From positions 141,574 to 205,573 of the forward strand of contig JAFLDS010000006.1 of NCBI GenBank assembly GCA_017302295.1: a DNA stretch of 64,000 bases, given 5' to 3'. Each line of letters starts with the position of its first letter. The first letter of the stretch is position 1. Both the position numbers and the translations under genes were made by a program. The DNA comes from Thauera sp. (lineage in GTDB: Bacteria > Pseudomonadota > Gammaproteobacteria > Burkholderiales > Rhodocyclaceae). Below the pieces are notes generated by a model. That model was not told the DNA's origin. It saw only the letters and a program-made list of their open reading frames with translations, and made no database searches. Shown here one piece after another: positions 54,657 through 64,000 of this stretch.

Positions 54657-56294
54657 CTACTTCTGACCCTGCAACTGCTGCAGCAGATCGGGCGCGCCAC
54701 CGCTGTCGCTCGCCGCGCCGCCTTGCTGCAACTGCAGATCCAATTGCAGCTCGACCGGCTTGGTTGCGCCCTTGGCGCCCTCGTGCGACACCAGGTTCGG
54801 GAACAGGATGATCAACGCAACCATGATGATCTGGATGATCACGAAGGGCACCGCACCCCAGTAGATCTCTGTCGTCTTCACCTTCGGCGGCGCCACCGAG
54901 CGCAGGAAGAACAGCGCGAAGCCGAACGGCGGGTGCATGAACGAAGTCTGCATGTTGACCGCGAGCAGCACGCCGAACCAGACCAGGTCGATGCCCAGCT
55001 TGTCCGCCACCGGCGCCAGCAGCGGCACGATGATAAAGGCCAGTTCGAAGAAGTCGAGGAAGAAGGCCAGCACGAACACCAGGATGTTCACTGCGATCAG
55101 GAAGCCCGTCTGCCCGCCCGGCATCGAGATCAGCAGGTGCTCGACCCACAGGTCGCCATTGACGCCACGGAAGGTCAGGCCGAACACGGTGGAACCGATC
55201 AGGATGAAGACCACGAAGCACGACAGCTTGGTGGTGGAATCCATCGCCTGGGTGAGCAGAGACAGCGACAGGCGTTTGCGCGAGACGGCCATCAACACCG
55301 CCCCCACCGCGCCCATCGCCCCGCCCTCGGTCGGAGTGGCGACACCGATGAAGATCGTGCCGAGCACAAGGAAGATCAGGCCGAGCGGCGGGATCAGCAC
55401 GAAGGTGACGCGTTCGGCCATCCTCGACAGCAGGCCCATGCCTGTGACCCGATTGACGACCGACGCGAAGAATGCCACGCCGATCGCGACCAGCGCGCTG
55501 ATGACGATGACCTCATCACGCGCCTTGCCCTCGCCATACCAGCCGGCGAACAGCCAGGCGGCGCCGACCGACAGCAGGAACAGGAGGCCAAGCGACTTCA
55601 GCCCGCTGGCCCCGTCGTCCTCCCGGATCGTGCGCGCCTCGGGCGGCATGGCCGGCGCGGCTTTCGGATAGACGATGGTCACGAGCAGGACATAGCCCAC
55701 GTACAGTCCGGTCAGCACCAGGCCAGGAAGAATGGCCCCCTGATACATGTCGCCGACCGAGCGCCCCAGCTGGTCGGCCAGCACGATCAGCACCAGCGAC
55801 GGCGGAATGATCTGCGCCAGCGTGCCCGAGGCCGCGATCACGCCCGCGGCCAGCCGGTGGTCGTAGCCGTAGCGCATCATGATCGGCAGCGAGATGAGGC
55901 CCATCGAGATCACCGACGCCGCCACCACGCCGGTCGTCGCCGCCAGCAGCGCACCGACGAAGATGACTGCGTAGGCCAGGCCGCCCCGGATCGGGCCGAA
56001 GAGCTGGCCGATCGTATCGAGCAGATCCTCCGCCATGCCCGATCGCTCCAGGATCAGCCCCATGAAGGTGAAGAAGGGAATCGCCAGCAGCGTGTCGTTG
56101 GCCATGATGCCGAAGATGCGCTCGGGCAATGCCTGGAACAGCGCCGGGCTGAGCAGGCCGAGTTCGATGCCGATGAGGCCGAAGACGATGCCGTTGGCAG
56201 CGAGCGCGAAGGCGACCGGAAAGCCCATCAGCAGAAAGAAGACCAGCGCCGCGAACATCAGCGGCGCCATGTTGTCGATCAGGAACTGCGTCAT
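54657..56294 (-). CDS. dctM: TRAP transporter large permease DctM
   Basis: A 545-residue 12-TM transport subunit that couples solute uptake to the sodium or proton gradient. Seen: LLMGFPVAFALAANGIVFGLIG near the start, AATTGVVAASVISMGLISLPIMMRYGYDHRLAAGVIAASGTLAQIIPPS, and TPTEGGAMGAVGA. A Gln/Leu/Gly-rich tail of about 35 residues (VELQLDLQLQQGG onward) extends beyond the usual end. It overlaps the small subunit by 4 bp (ATGA), so translation is coupled. Confidence 0.95.
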   Translation of the reverse strand: MTQFLIDNMAPLMFAALVFFLLMGFPVAFALAANGIVFGLIGIELGLLSPALFQALPERIFGIMANDTLLAIPFFTFMGLILERSGMAEDLLDTIGQLFGPIRGGLAYAVIFVGALLAATTGVVAASVISMGLISLPIMMRYGYDHRLAAGVIAASGTLAQIIPPSLVLIVLADQLGRSVGDMYQGAILPGLVLTGLYVGYVLLVTIVYPKAAPAMPPEARTIREDDGASGLKSLGLLFLLSVGAAWLFAGWYGEGKARDEVIVISALVAIGVAFFASVVNRVTGMGLLSRMAERVTFVLIPPLGLIFLVLGTIFIGVATPTEGGAMGAVGAVLMAVSRKRLSLSLLTQAMDSTTKLSCFVVFILIGSTVFGLTFRGVNGDLWVEHLLISMPGGQTGFLIAVNILVFVLAFFLDFFELAFIIVPLLAPVADKLGIDLVWFGVLLAVNMQTSFMHPPFGFALFFLRSVAPPKVKTTEIYWGAVPFVIIQIIMVALIILFPNLVSHEGAKGATKPVELQLDLQLQQGGAASDSGGAPDLLQQLQGQK

Positions 56295-56884
56295 TTCGCG
56301 CCTCCCTGCGCCTGCGCCTTGATCGCGGCAGCCAGTTCTTCTTCGGCGGACGGCCCCCTGCGCCGGTCGAGCGGGTTCGGGATGAGGCCCATCAGAAAAG
56401 CGACGCGCTTGATCAGCTCGGAGATCCCTTGCAGGAACAGCAAAGCCAGGCCGACCGGCAACAGCAGCTTGACGGGCCAACGGATGAGGCCGCCGGCATT
56501 GGCCGACATCTCGCCGGAGTTGAACGAGAGCATGAAGGGTGCCCACGACAGCCACAGCACCAGACCGACCATGGGCATCAGGAAGAAGACGATGCCCAGG
56601 ATGTCCACGACGTTCTGCCCCTTGGGCGACAGGTGGCTGGTCACCACGTCGATCCGCACGTGCTCGTTGCGCAGGAAGGTATAGCCGGCGGCGAGCATGA
56701 AGATCGCTGCGAACAGATACCATTGGATCTCGAGCAAGGCGTTCGAACTTGTGTTAAACAACTTCCGGACGAGCGCGTTGCCGGCGCTGATCACGACCGC
56801 GATCAACACCAGCCAAAGCACCGACCGCCCAACCCTTTCGTTGATCCAGTCGATCAACCGCGAGAGGCTCAGCAATATGGACAC
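56291..56884 (-). CDS. dctQ: TRAP transporter small permease DctQ
   Basis: A 197-residue four-TM subunit. It begins at a GTG (56884) with AGGAGA upstream; no ATG is available near the correct N-terminus. Helices include SVLWLVLIAVVISAGNAL, LEIQWYLFAAIFMLAAGYTFLRNEHVRID (the conserved WYLF and EHVRVD region) and a C-terminal pair. It overlaps dctM by 4 bp. It lies about 150 bp from the divergent histidine-phosphatase gene. Confidence 0.93.
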   Translation of the reverse strand: MSILLSLSRLIDWINERVGRSVLWLVLIAVVISAGNALVRKLFNTSSNALLEIQWYLFAAIFMLAAGYTFLRNEHVRIDVVTSHLSPKGQNVVDILGIVFFLMPMVGLVLWLSWAPFMLSFNSGEMSANAGGLIRWPVKLLLPVGLALLFLQGISELIKRVAFLMGLIPNPLDRRRGPSAEEELAAAIKAQAQGGAK

Positions 56885-57032
56885 GAAGGTCTCCTGGGAA
56901 TAGTTTTCTGTTCCGGCAGTGCGGGCAAGCGACCAGGATGTGCGCAAGACGCTGTTCGGTCCGCGCGACGCCGCAAGCCGCAGGATTATTGCATGCTGGG
57001 GCAAGGCACCAACCTAGGGTGATTACGTATCG

Positions 57033-57701
57033 ATGGAAAGACCGCACTCCCACCACGCGCAGCTTGCCTGCCGCATCTGCCTCGTCCGCCACGGCGAAAC
57101 CGACTGGAATGTCGCACGCCGGCTGCAGGGCCATCTGGACATACCTTTGAACGAGAACGGGATGGCGCAGGCGGCCAGCACCGCGCGCCACCTCGAATCG
57201 CTGCACTTTGACGCCGCTTACAGCAGCGACCTGCAGCGCGCCTGGCTGACTGCCACCGCGATTGCCGCGCAACGCCCGCATGCGGTGCAGTCGGAGCCGC
57301 GTCTGCGCGAGCGTCATTACGGGATCTTCCAGGGGTTGACCTACGATGAAGCAATGGCGCGCCATCCGGAGGCTTATGCACGCTTCAAGGCTCGGGATCT
57401 TGCGCAGCCGATTCCCGGAGACGGCGAATCCCTGGTCGGCTTCGCCGATCGCGTGACCGCGGCGCTGACGCAGATCGCGCAGCGTCATCCCGGCGAACAG
57501 GTGCTGGTGGTCACACATGGCGGCGTCCTCGACATTGCCCACCGCCTTGCCGCCGCCAAGGCGCTCGAGGCGCCGCGCGATTTCACCATACCCAATGCGG
57601 CGTTGAACTGGATCGCGCTCGAAGGCGGACGCTGGCGCTTGATCGCCTGGGGCGACGAAAGCCACCTCGTCGCAGCGCTCGACGAGCTGCCCGGCACCTG
57701 A
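57033..57701 (+). CDS. Histidine phosphatase (phosphoglycerate-mutase-like)
   Basis: A 222-residue protein of the RHG superfamily. The catalytic motif is LVRHGETDWN with His20. It continues with SSDLQRAWLTATAIA, the acidic RLRERHYGIFQGLTYDEA and the distal VVTHGGVLDIAHR. This branch includes cofactor-dependent mutase-like phosphatases and the CobC alpha-ribazole phosphatase. Nothing here fixes the substrate. Monocistronic-looking, before glyA. Confidence 0.88.
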   Translation: MERPHSHHAQLACRICLVRHGETDWNVARRLQGHLDIPLNENGMAQAASTARHLESLHFDAAYSSDLQRAWLTATAIAAQRPHAVQSEPRLRERHYGIFQGLTYDEAMARHPEAYARFKARDLAQPIPGDGESLVGFADRVTAALTQIAQRHPGEQVLVVTHGGVLDIAHRLAAAKALEAPRDFTIPNAALNWIALEGGRWRLIAWGDESHLVAALDELPGT

Positions 57702-57797
57702 GCATCAGCCACCCGCGCCGAACCCGCGCAACGGCAGCCGCTGGCGCACGCATGGTAATATCGCGCGTCGAAATCACTCCTTTTCAGAGTCCGCTCC

Positions 57798-59048
57798 ATG
57801 TTCTCCTCGCAAGACACGCTCGCCAAGGTTGATCCCGAACTGTGGACCGCCATCAAGGCGGAAAACCGCCGCCAGGAAGATCACATCGAACTGATCGCCT
57901 CGGAAAACTACGTCTCCCACGCGGTGATGGAAGCCCAGGGCTCGCAGCTCACCAACAAGTACGCTGAAGGCTATCCGGGCAAGCGTTACTACGGCGGCTG
58001 CGAACACGTGGACGTTGCCGAACAGCTCGCGATCGACCGGCTCAAGAAGCTGTTCGGCGCAGAAGCTGCGAATGTGCAGCCTAACTCGGGCTCGCAGGCG
58101 AACCAGGCCGTGCTGATGGCGTTCGCCAAGCCGGGCGACACCATCATGGGCATGAGCCTCGCCGAAGGCGGCCACCTGACTCACGGCATGCCGCTGAACA
58201 TGTCCGGCAAGTGGTTCAACGTCGTCGCCTACGGCCTCAACGCGAAGGAAGAGATCGACTACGACGCGATGGAAGCGCTGGCGCGCCAGCACAAGCCGCG
58301 CATCATCATTGCCGGAGCATCGGCCTACGCGCTGCGCATCGACTTTGAACGCTTCGCCCGGATCGCCCGGGAAATCGGCGCGATCTTCTGGGTGGACATG
58401 GCGCACTACGCCGGCCTCATTGCCGCGGGCTTCTACCCCAACCCGGTGCCGCACGCCGACGTCGTTACCTCGACCACGCACAAGACGCTGCGCGGTCCGC
58501 GCGGCGGCATCATCCTGATGAAGGCCGAGCACGAGAAGGCGATCAACTCGGCGATCTTCCCCGGCCTGCAGGGTGGCCCCCTGATGCACGTGATCGCGGC
58601 CAAGGCGGTGGCATTCAAGGAGGCGGCCACCCCCGCCTTCCGCAACTACCAGGAACAAGTCATCGCCAACGCCCGCGTGATGGCGCGCGTGCTGGGCGAG
58701 GAGCGCGGGCTGCGCATCATCTCCGGCCGCACCGAAAGCCACGTCTTCCTGGTCGACCTGCGCCAGAAGAACATCACCGGCAAGGCCGCGGAGGCAGTGC
58801 TGGGAAGCGCCCACATCACGGTCAACAAGAACGCCATCCCGAACGACCCGGAGAAGCCCTTCGTCACCTCGGGCATCCGCATCGGTTCGCCGGCGATGAC
58901 CACCCGTGGCTTCACCGAACTCGAGGCCGAGCAGATTGCCCACCTCATCGCCGACGTGCTGGATGCGCCCAGCGACGAGGCCGTGCTCGCGCGCGTGCGC
59001 GCCGACGTGGCGGCCCTCTGCACCCGTTTCCCGGTGTACGGCAAATAA
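57798..59048 (+). CDS. glyA: Serine hydroxymethyltransferase
   Basis: A 416-residue PLP enzyme interconverting serine and glycine with tetrahydrofolate. The N-terminus [39 protein letters not shown] and the PLP lysine in [16 protein letters not shown] are diagnostic. Length is normal. No glycine riboswitch is seen in the 96-bp leader. It precedes nrdR by 82 bp, the usual glyA-nrdR-ribD order of betaproteobacteria. Confidence 0.98.
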   Translation: MFSSQDTLAKVDPELWTAIKAENRRQEDHIELIASENYVSHAVMEAQGSQLTNKYAEGYPGKRYYGGCEHVDVAEQLAIDRLKKLFGAEAANVQPNSGSQANQAVLMAFAKPGDTIMGMSLAEGGHLTHGMPLNMSGKWFNVVAYGLNAKEEIDYDAMEALARQHKPRIIIAGASAYALRIDFERFARIAREIGAIFWVDMAHYAGLIAAGFYPNPVPHADVVTSTTHKTLRGPRGGIILMKAEHEKAINSAIFPGLQGGPLMHVIAAKAVAFKEAATPAFRNYQEQVIANARVMARVLGEERGLRIISGRTESHVFLVDLRQKNITGKAAEAVLGSAHITVNKNAIPNDPEKPFVTSGIRIGSPAMTTRGFTELEAEQIAHLIADVLDAPSDEAVLARVRADVAALCTRFPVYGK

Positions 59049-59130
59049 GTATGGAGACGGGCGGGGCACGAGGCCGGCGCGAGCGCATGCGTGTGCGCCC
59101 TCCCCTCGCCGCCCGCCACCGCGCTGAGCG

Positions 59131-59646
59131 ATGAAGTGCCCCTTCTGCGGTGACGAGAACACCCAAGTCACCGATACCCGCGAGAACGAGGACGGCGACG
59201 TCGTGCGCCGCCGCCGTCGCTGCGTGAAGTGCGACAAGCGCTTCACCACCTACGAGCGGATCGACCTCAAGATGCCTCACATCGTGAAGCGCAACGGTGT
59301 CCGCACCGACTTCGATCACGACAAGCTCACCGGGAGCATGAAGCTGGCGCTGCGCAAGCGCCCGGTCACCATCGAGGCGCTCGAGGCCGCGGTCGACCGC
59401 ATCGAGGCGCGCTTGCTGTCGCTGGGCGAAACGGAGGTGTCGAGCGAGAAGATCGGCGAGCTTGTGATGAAGGAGCTCAAGAAGCTCGACAAGGTCGCCT
59501 ACATCCGCTTCGCCTCGGTCTATCGGAACTTTGCCGACGTCGATGAATTCTCCGAGCTGATCCGCGAGGTGCAGACGCGACCGAAGCGGGGCCGGCCCTC
59601 GCATTCTTCCGGCACCGATCCGGACAATGACCTTTTCCGCAGCTGA
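59131..59646 (+). CDS. nrdR: Transcriptional repressor NrdR
   Basis: A 171-residue repressor of ribonucleotide reductase genes. The zinc ribbon uses Cys3, Cys6, Cys31 and Cys34 ([20 protein letters not shown]), followed by an ATP-cone ([28 protein letters not shown]). The C-terminal tail ([12 protein letters not shown]) is basic and not conserved-looking. It overlaps ribD by 20 bp. Its target NrdR boxes lie outside this window. Confidence 0.97.
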   Translation: MKCPFCGDENTQVTDTRENEDGDVVRRRRRCVKCDKRFTTYERIDLKMPHIVKRNGVRTDFDHDKLTGSMKLALRKRPVTIEALEAAVDRIEARLLSLGETEVSSEKIGELVMKELKKLDKVAYIRFASVYRNFADVDEFSELIREVQTRPKRGRPSHSSGTDPDNDLFRS

Positions 59647-60733
59647 CCATGCCGCCATGGCGCGCGCACTTGCGCTCGCTGCCAAGGGGCTAGAGAGCAC
59701 GTCGCCCAATCCGCGCGTCGGCTGCGTCCTGGTCAAGGACGGCCGGATCGTCGGCGAAGGCTGGCATCAGCGAGCAGGCGAGCCGCATGCCGAAGTGCAC
59801 GCGCTGCGCATGGCGCGTCACGCGGCGCTGGGCGCAACTGCCTACGTTACCCTGGAGCCCTGCTCCCATTTCGGTCGCACACCACCGTGCGCCGATGCCC
59901 TCATCGAAGCCGGTGTCGCGCGCGTGGTCGCCGCGACCGAGGACCCCAATCCGCTCGTCGCAGGCCGCGGTCTCGCCCGCCTGCGCGCTGCCGGCATCGT
60001 CGCCGAGCACGGTCTGATGCAGACCGCCGCGCACGAGCTGAACATCGGCTTCATGGCCCGCATGACCCGTGGCCGTCCCTGGCTGCGCATGAAGTCGGCG
60101 AGCACGCTGGACGGCAAGACTGCGCTCAACAATGGCACCAGCCAGTGGATCACCGGTGCAGCGGCCCGCCGCGACGGCCACCGCTGGCGCGCCCGCGCCT
60201 GTGCGATCCTCACCGGCATCGGCACCGTGCGCGAGGACGACCCTGAACTGACGGTGCGCGCGGTGCCGTGCGAACGTCAGCCCCTGCGCGTCCTGGTGGA
60301 TGCGAAGCTCGACGTCTCTCCACGGGCGCGCATTCTGCACGGCGCCCCCATCCTGATCGCGACCGCCAGCGACGACGGCGCACGCATCCGCGCACTCGAG
60401 GCGGATGGCCATCAGGTGGTGGCACTGCCCAATGCGGTCGGGAAGGTCCATCTGCTGGGACTGATGCAGGAGTTGGCTGCACGCGGACTGAACGAGATCC
60501 ACGCCGAGGCGGGTCTGAAGCTCAATGGATCCCTGCTGCGCGAAGGCTGCGTCGACGAGTTGCTGATGTATGTCGCCCCGGTCCTCGTCGGCGACCTGGC
60601 GCAAGGGCTGTTCCGGCTACCCGAACTCGAAAGTCTCGACGGCGCGATGCGCCTGCACATTCACGATGTGCGCAGCATCGGCGAAGACTTGCGGATCATT
60701 GCGCGCCCGATCACGCACGGCGCTGAGCGCTAG
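59627..60733 (+). CDS. ribD: Riboflavin biosynthesis deaminase/reductase RibD
   Basis: A 368-residue bifunctional enzyme. The N-terminal deaminase has zinc ligands in HAEVHAL and [11 protein letters not shown]. The C-terminal reductase starts near [23 protein letters not shown] and includes [12 protein letters not shown]. It makes the ribitylaminopyrimidine precursor of riboflavin from the GTP cyclohydrolase II product. The first ATG overlaps nrdR. The rest of the rib pathway is not here, and no FMN riboswitch precedes it. Confidence 0.97.
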   Translation: MTFSAADHAAMARALALAAKGLESTSPNPRVGCVLVKDGRIVGEGWHQRAGEPHAEVHALRMARHAALGATAYVTLEPCSHFGRTPPCADALIEAGVARVVAATEDPNPLVAGRGLARLRAAGIVAEHGLMQTAAHELNIGFMARMTRGRPWLRMKSASTLDGKTALNNGTSQWITGAAARRDGHRWRARACAILTGIGTVREDDPELTVRAVPCERQPLRVLVDAKLDVSPRARILHGAPILIATASDDGARIRALEADGHQVVALPNAVGKVHLLGLMQELAARGLNEIHAEAGLKLNGSLLREGCVDELLMYVAPVLVGDLAQGLFRLPELESLDGAMRLHIHDVRSIGEDLRIIARPITHGAER

Positions 60734-60793
60734 GCTTCGAGGACCGGCCCCAGGGACGTCTCACCCCCACTGTATTCAGTCGGACTCGACGCC

Positions 60794-61549
60794 TTACCGG
60801 GCGCCGCTGCCGCACACCTCGCAACCCGGATCCTTGCCGAACGACACGCTGCGCCACTCCATGGCCAGCCCGTCGAGCAGCAGCAACCGACCGGCGAGCG
60901 GCGTGCCGCAACCGACGATGAGCTTCAGCGCTTCAGCCGCCTGCGTCGCGCCGATGATGCCGACCAGGGGCGCAAAGACGCCCATCACCGCGCAGCGCAC
61001 TTCCTCGACGTCGTCGCCCTCCGGAAACAGGCAGTGGTAGCAGGCACTTGCCGGCGATCGCAGATCGAACACCGAAACCTGGCCATCGAAGCGGATCGCC
61101 GCGCCGGACACCAGCGGCTTGCGATGCCGGAAGCAGGCGCGATTGATCGCGTGACGGGTAGCGAAATTGTCCGAGCAATCGAGCACCACGTCCGCCGCCG
61201 CTACCTGGGCGAGCAAGCCCTCGCCCTCGAGCCGGTGGGGAACGCACTCGACGCGGCATAGCGGATTCAGGCGCCGCAAGGTCTCGCGGCCCGACTCGAC
61301 CTTCAGCTGACCGACCGTCTCGGCCGAATGGAGAATCTGACGCTGCAGGTTGGTCAGATCGACGGTGTCGTGGTCCGCGAGCACCAGCGTGCCAACACCT
61401 GCGGCCGCAAGGTACATCGCCGCCGGTGAGCCGAGCCCCCCGGCACCGACCACCAGAACGCGTGCCGCGAGGATCGCCTCCTGGCCCGGCACGTCGATCT
61501 CGGGCAGCAGGATATGGCGGCTGTAGCGCAGCAGTTGGTCGTCGTTCAT
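60794..61549 (-). CDS. moeB: Molybdopterin-synthase adenylyltransferase (MoeB/ThiF family)
   Basis: A 251-residue E1-like enzyme that adenylylates the C-terminus of MoaD or ThiS. ATP loop VLVVGAGGLGSPAAMYLAAAGVG, arginine finger NLQRQILH, acidic DCSDNFATRHAIN, and two zinc CxxC pairs (CYHC and CEVC) are visible. There is no rhodanese domain. MoeB versus ThiF cannot be settled by eye; moeB is used because of the envC-ctpA neighbourhood. It is third after ctpA on the same strand. Confidence 0.88.
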   Translation of the reverse strand: MNDDQLLRYSRHILLPEIDVPGQEAILAARVLVVGAGGLGSPAAMYLAAAGVGTLVLADHDTVDLTNLQRQILHSAETVGQLKVESGRETLRRLNPLCRVECVPHRLEGEGLLAQVAAADVVLDCSDNFATRHAINRACFRHRKPLVSGAAIRFDGQVSVFDLRSPASACYHCLFPEGDDVEEVRCAVMGVFAPLVGIIGATQAAEALKLIVGCGTPLAGRLLLLDGLAMEWRSVSFGKDPGCEVCGSGAR

Positions 61550-61579
61550 CGCATGGCACGCAGTCGGAGTGCTCGTTCC

Positions 61580-62029
61580 TTACTTGTACTCGCGCAACTC
61601 CAGCGGCGTGTCGTCGTGATCGCCATGCGCGTGATGGTTCCAAGCCTGGATGTACACTTCGTTCGACTGCTTGATCAGGCGCTCCGGCGAGACCAGGTTG
61701 TGGCGCTGGGTTTCCTCGGTGAAGTACACGAGCGCGCGAATGAGCTTCATGTAGAGCGTGTTGTCGAGCGCAAAGCCGGCCTCACGCAGCGCGTCCTCGA
61801 GCACCTCCAGCGAGTAGTCGAGAACCGAGTAGCGCACGATCAGACAGAGCGCCCGCTCGGTGCGCTCCACCTGCAGCCCCTTCAGCATGCGCAAGGCCTG
61901 CCAGGCGCGATCGACTTGCCCCGGGGGCAGGGCCTTGAAACGCAACTCGCGCTGCTTGAACAGCCCTGATCCGCGCGCAGGATGCTCATGATGCCTGCCG
62001 GCCAGCTTGTAGGCGGTTTCCCGACGCAT
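61580..62029 (-). CDS. Conserved-looking small protein, unknown
   Basis: A 149-residue cytoplasmic protein. After a basic, His-rich start (RRETAYKLAGRHHEH) comes a segment (about 45-95) with the rhythm of a ferredoxin-like beta-alpha-beta fold: ALRMLKGLQVERTERALCLIVRYSVLDYSLEVLEDALREAGFAL. It then has a helix (LYMKLIRALVYFTEETQRHNL) and a His/Asp-rich tail. I do not know its family. It lies between ctpA and moeB with short gaps and should be cotranscribed. GGAG precedes a GTG-ATG pair; the ATG is used. Confidence 0.8.
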   Translation of the reverse strand: MRRETAYKLAGRHHEHPARGSGLFKQRELRFKALPPGQVDRAWQALRMLKGLQVERTERALCLIVRYSVLDYSLEVLEDALREAGFALDNTLYMKLIRALVYFTEETQRHNLVSPERLIKQSNEVYIQAWNHHAHGDHDDTPLELREYK

Positions 62030-62047
62030 CACGAGTCTCCGGAGTCG

Positions 62048-63427
62048 TTATTTGTTTTTATTCTGGACGATCTGCAGACCCTTGAGAAGATTGATCGCCT
62101 GGTCCAGCTGCCGGTCATCCTTGCCCGCCAGCTCGAAGCGCGGCGTCTCCGCAGCCTCCTCGTCGGCCGTCGTCGGCGCCTTGCCCTTCTGCTCTGCATT
62201 GCGCTCGGCGTTCGGATCCTTGTCGTTGCCAAGGTGGCGCTGCAGGTCCGCCTCGCGTACGCGCTTGCTCGAGCCGTTGGCGGTGTCCTCGACGACGATG
62301 TCGGGCTCGATTCCCTTGGCCTGGATCGATCTTCCGCTCGGCGTGTAGTAGCGCGCGGTGGTGAGCTTGATCGCGGTGTTGTTGTTGAGCGGCAGGATGG
62401 TCTGCACCGAACCCTTGCCGAAGGTCTGCGTGCCCATCACCACCGCGCGCTTGTGGTCCTGCAGCGCGCCAGCGACGATCTCGGACGCCGATGCCGAACC
62501 GCCATTGACCAGCACCACCATCGGCAGATCTCGTGCCGAAGCGGGCAGGTTGCGCAGGAAATCGTCACGCGTGCCGCGCAGGTAGTCATCCGGCGTGGCC
62601 CGATACTCGCGCTTGGCGTCCTCGGTGCGGCCATCGGTCGACACGACCAGCGTGTTCGCCGGCAGGAAGGCCGCTGCCACGCCCACCGCGCCATGCAGCA
62701 GGCCGCCTGGGTCGTTGCGCAAGTCGAGCACCATGCCTTTCAGTTCCCCACCCTTGGCGAGCTTGTCCAGATGCTGCACCAGCGAGGCGGCAGTGTTCTC
62801 CTGGAACTGGGCGATGCGCACGTAGCCGTAGCCGGGCTCGACCACCTTGGACTTCACGCTCTGGACCTTGATGACCTCGCGCGTCAGCGTGATCACGATG
62901 GGACGGGCCTCGCCCTTGCGCATGATGGTGAGCGTGATGTCGGTCTTCGGCTTGCCGCGCATGCGCTTGACCGCGTCGTTCAGACTCATGCCCTTGACCG
63001 GAGTGTCGTCGAGCTTGACGATCAGATCGCCGGTCTTGACCCCGGCGCGATAGGCCGGCGTATCCTCGATCGGCGACACCACCTTGACGAAACCGTCTTC
63101 CATGCCGACTTCGATGCCAAGGCCGCCAAACTCGCCCTGGGTGCCCACCTGCAGGTCTTTGAACGCCTCAGCGTCGAGATAGGCCGAATGCGGGTCGAGC
63201 CCGGAGAGCATGCCGCTGATCGCGTCGGTGATGAGCTTCTTGTCCTCGACCGGCTCGACGTAACCCTGTTTGATCGCATTGAACACGTCGGCGAACGCGC
63301 GCAATTCCTCCACCGGTAGCGGCGCGAGCGCCACCTTGTCGGCATTCGCGGAGAAATTGAGGCTGATCATCACGCCGGCGAACACACCGGTCATGACGAG
63401 GCCGAACTGTTTCAGCTTGCTGCGCAT
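62048..63427 (-). CDS. ctpA: Carboxy-terminal processing protease (S41)
   Basis: A 459-residue periplasmic serine protease anchored or secreted by an N-terminal hydrophobic segment (QFGLVMTGVFAGVMISLNFSANA). Order: an N-terminal helical region, a PDZ domain (about 90-170, GEFGGLGIEVGMEDGFVKVVSPIEDTPAYRAGVKTGD), then the S41 core with Ser in GGSASASE and Lys in QTFGKGSVQ. The C-terminal tail is charged and Glu-rich. Such proteases trim envelope proteins and peptidoglycan hydrolases. The ATG at 63427 is preferred over an upstream start. It follows envC, an operon order common in betaproteobacteria. Confidence 0.96.
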   Translation of the reverse strand: MRSKLKQFGLVMTGVFAGVMISLNFSANADKVALAPLPVEELRAFADVFNAIKQGYVEPVEDKKLITDAISGMLSGLDPHSAYLDAEAFKDLQVGTQGEFGGLGIEVGMEDGFVKVVSPIEDTPAYRAGVKTGDLIVKLDDTPVKGMSLNDAVKRMRGKPKTDITLTIMRKGEARPIVITLTREVIKVQSVKSKVVEPGYGYVRIAQFQENTAASLVQHLDKLAKGGELKGMVLDLRNDPGGLLHGAVGVAAAFLPANTLVVSTDGRTEDAKREYRATPDDYLRGTRDDFLRNLPASARDLPMVVLVNGGSASASEIVAGALQDHKRAVVMGTQTFGKGSVQTILPLNNNTAIKLTTARYYTPSGRSIQAKGIEPDIVVEDTANGSSKRVREADLQRHLGNDKDPNAERNAEQKGKAPTTADEEAAETPRFELAGKDDRQLDQAINLLKGLQIVQNKNK

Positions 63428-63477
63428 GAGAACTCCGTTGGAGATGAAGCTTTCGCGATCGCTCGCACCACCCGAAT

Positions 63478-64000
63478 CTATTTGAGCCTGACCCACTGCA
63501 TCGGGTCGAGCGGCCGGCCCTGATGGCGGATCTCGAAGTATAAACCCGAATCCGCGACCCCTCCGCCGGCGCCCACGCTGGCGATGACGTCCCCGCCGCG
63601 CACCGCCGCTCCGACCTCTTTCAGCAAGGCGTCATTGTTACCGTACACCGACAGATAGTCACTGCCATGATCGATGATCAGCAGGTTTCCGTACCCGCGC
63701 AGCCAGTCGGAAAACACCACTTCGCCACCGGCAACCGCACGAACGTCCGCACCGTTGGCGGCGCGAATGAATACGCCCTTCCAGGTGGTGCCACCTTCCG
63801 CCCTTTGAGCACCGAACCGTCCGATGAGTTCGCCCCGGACCGGAAAATGCAGTTGGCCGCGCAACTGTCCGAAACTCACCCCGGTCGGCGTTGGCCCCGG
63901 GGTGCGCGCGACTTCGGCCACCACCGGCTCGGCGCGCCGCGGCGGCTCGGGCGCGGGCCTGGGCGGGGGAGCGTCGATCTCGCCCGAGCGCGCCTGCGCG
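63478..64000 (-). CDS. envC: EnvC-like murein hydrolase activator (N-terminus cut by window edge)
   Basis: The C-terminal 173 residues of a larger protein. A Pro/Arg-rich linker (APPPRPAPEPPRRAEP) leads to a LytM/M23 domain: LHFPVRGELIGRFGAQR, WKGVFIRAANGADVRAVAGGEVVFSDWLRGYGNLLIIDHGSDYLSVYGNN. The metal histidines of active M23 peptidases are largely missing (GAQR in place of HxxxD, YGNN in place of HxH), which is the mark of EnvC-type amidase activators rather than endopeptidases. The missing N-terminal part should hold the signal peptide and coiled coils. Confidence 0.9.
   Translation of the reverse strand, partial: AQARSGEIDAPPPRPAPEPPRRAEPVVAEVARTPGPTPTGVSFGQLRGQLHFPVRGELIGRFGAQRAEGGTTWKGVFIRAANGADVRAVAGGEVVFSDWLRGYGNLLIIDHGSDYLSVYGNNDALLKEVGAAVRGGDVIASVGAGGGVADSGLYFEIRHQGRPLDPMQWVRLK

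Noticed and set aside
57001-57016. Possible sigma-54 promoter for dctQM on the minus strand (AGGTTGGTGCCTTGCC)
   Set aside because: The GG/GC spacing and TTGC fit, but the rest of the -24 element does not match and there is no dyad or local activator. Too weak to list.

Overview
The window is a gene-dense, visibly GC-rich chromosomal stretch of a Gram-negative bacterium. Gene content and order (glnE divergent from yhdP-nit-tldD; pmbA beside darP-mogA; envC-ctpA-moeB; a GTG-started Gram-negative porin; MsrPQ; a GlrK/GlrG/GlrR operon) fit a betaproteobacterium, most likely of the Thauera/Azoarcus group (Rhodocyclales). That placement is an inference from gene content and protein style, not from a marker comparison. 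I see no tRNA, rRNA, CRISPR array, prophage or insertion sequence.

Layout. 1-2.8 kb: a truncated HdrD-like Fe-S protein, rubrerythrin, a CBS-pair protein and rppH. 3.0-6.1 kb: proS, a lytic transglycosylase and a bactofilin. 6.4-10 kb: a sensor kinase / lipoprotein / sigma-54 response-regulator operon (GlrK-GlrG-GlrR type) and a tiny secreted protein. 10-18 kb: an HD-GYP protein, then tldD, a nitrilase-family amidase and the giant yhdP. 18-24.3 kb: glnE, a CYTH-CHAD protein, sixA and an unknown 329-residue protein. 24.3-31 kb: mnmA, a possible transglutaminase-like protein, nudJ, ilvE, a CHCC zinc-finger protein, an NTF2-like protein, a YheT hydrolase and a phosphohexomutase. 31-37 kb: a cupin, then a catabolic locus with a CoA-transferase, a GntP-type permease and their sigma-54 activator. 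37-46 kb: a tandem-hotdog thioesterase, alaS, a cobalamin adenosyltransferase, a porin, an ABC exporter and dinB. 46-53 kb: aroG, then a lipoprotein / ECF sigma / anti-sigma / msrPQ cluster facing mogA-darP, and pmbA. 53-57 kb: a TakP-type TRAP transporter. 57-64 kb: a histidine phosphatase, glyA, nrdR, ribD, moeB, an unknown gene, ctpA and truncated envC.

Two regulatory circuits can be read from the DNA. (1) Between the bactofilin gene and the divergent glrK operon lie a well-formed -24/-12 promoter pointing at the bactofilin gene and two TGTC-N10-GACA sites, the motif known for enterobacterial GlrR. The locally encoded sigma-54 regulator therefore probably controls a cytoskeletal/envelope gene. 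(2) Upstream of the GntP permease there is another -24/-12 promoter. Behind it are an AT-rich bend region and two 16-bp dyads of the form GTCCAG-N4/5-(C/T)TGGAC, directly after the gene for a PAS-AAA-Fis activator. This is a complete enhancer-dependent catabolic module.

Other points of interest: a methionine-sulfoxide repair cluster wired to an ECF sigma factor, a thioesterase made of two nearly identical hotdog domains, a CoA-transferase with about 147 extra C-terminal residues, a hairpin-forming repeat-like element in front of dinB, and a 13-C homopolymer tract in front of an NTF2-like gene.
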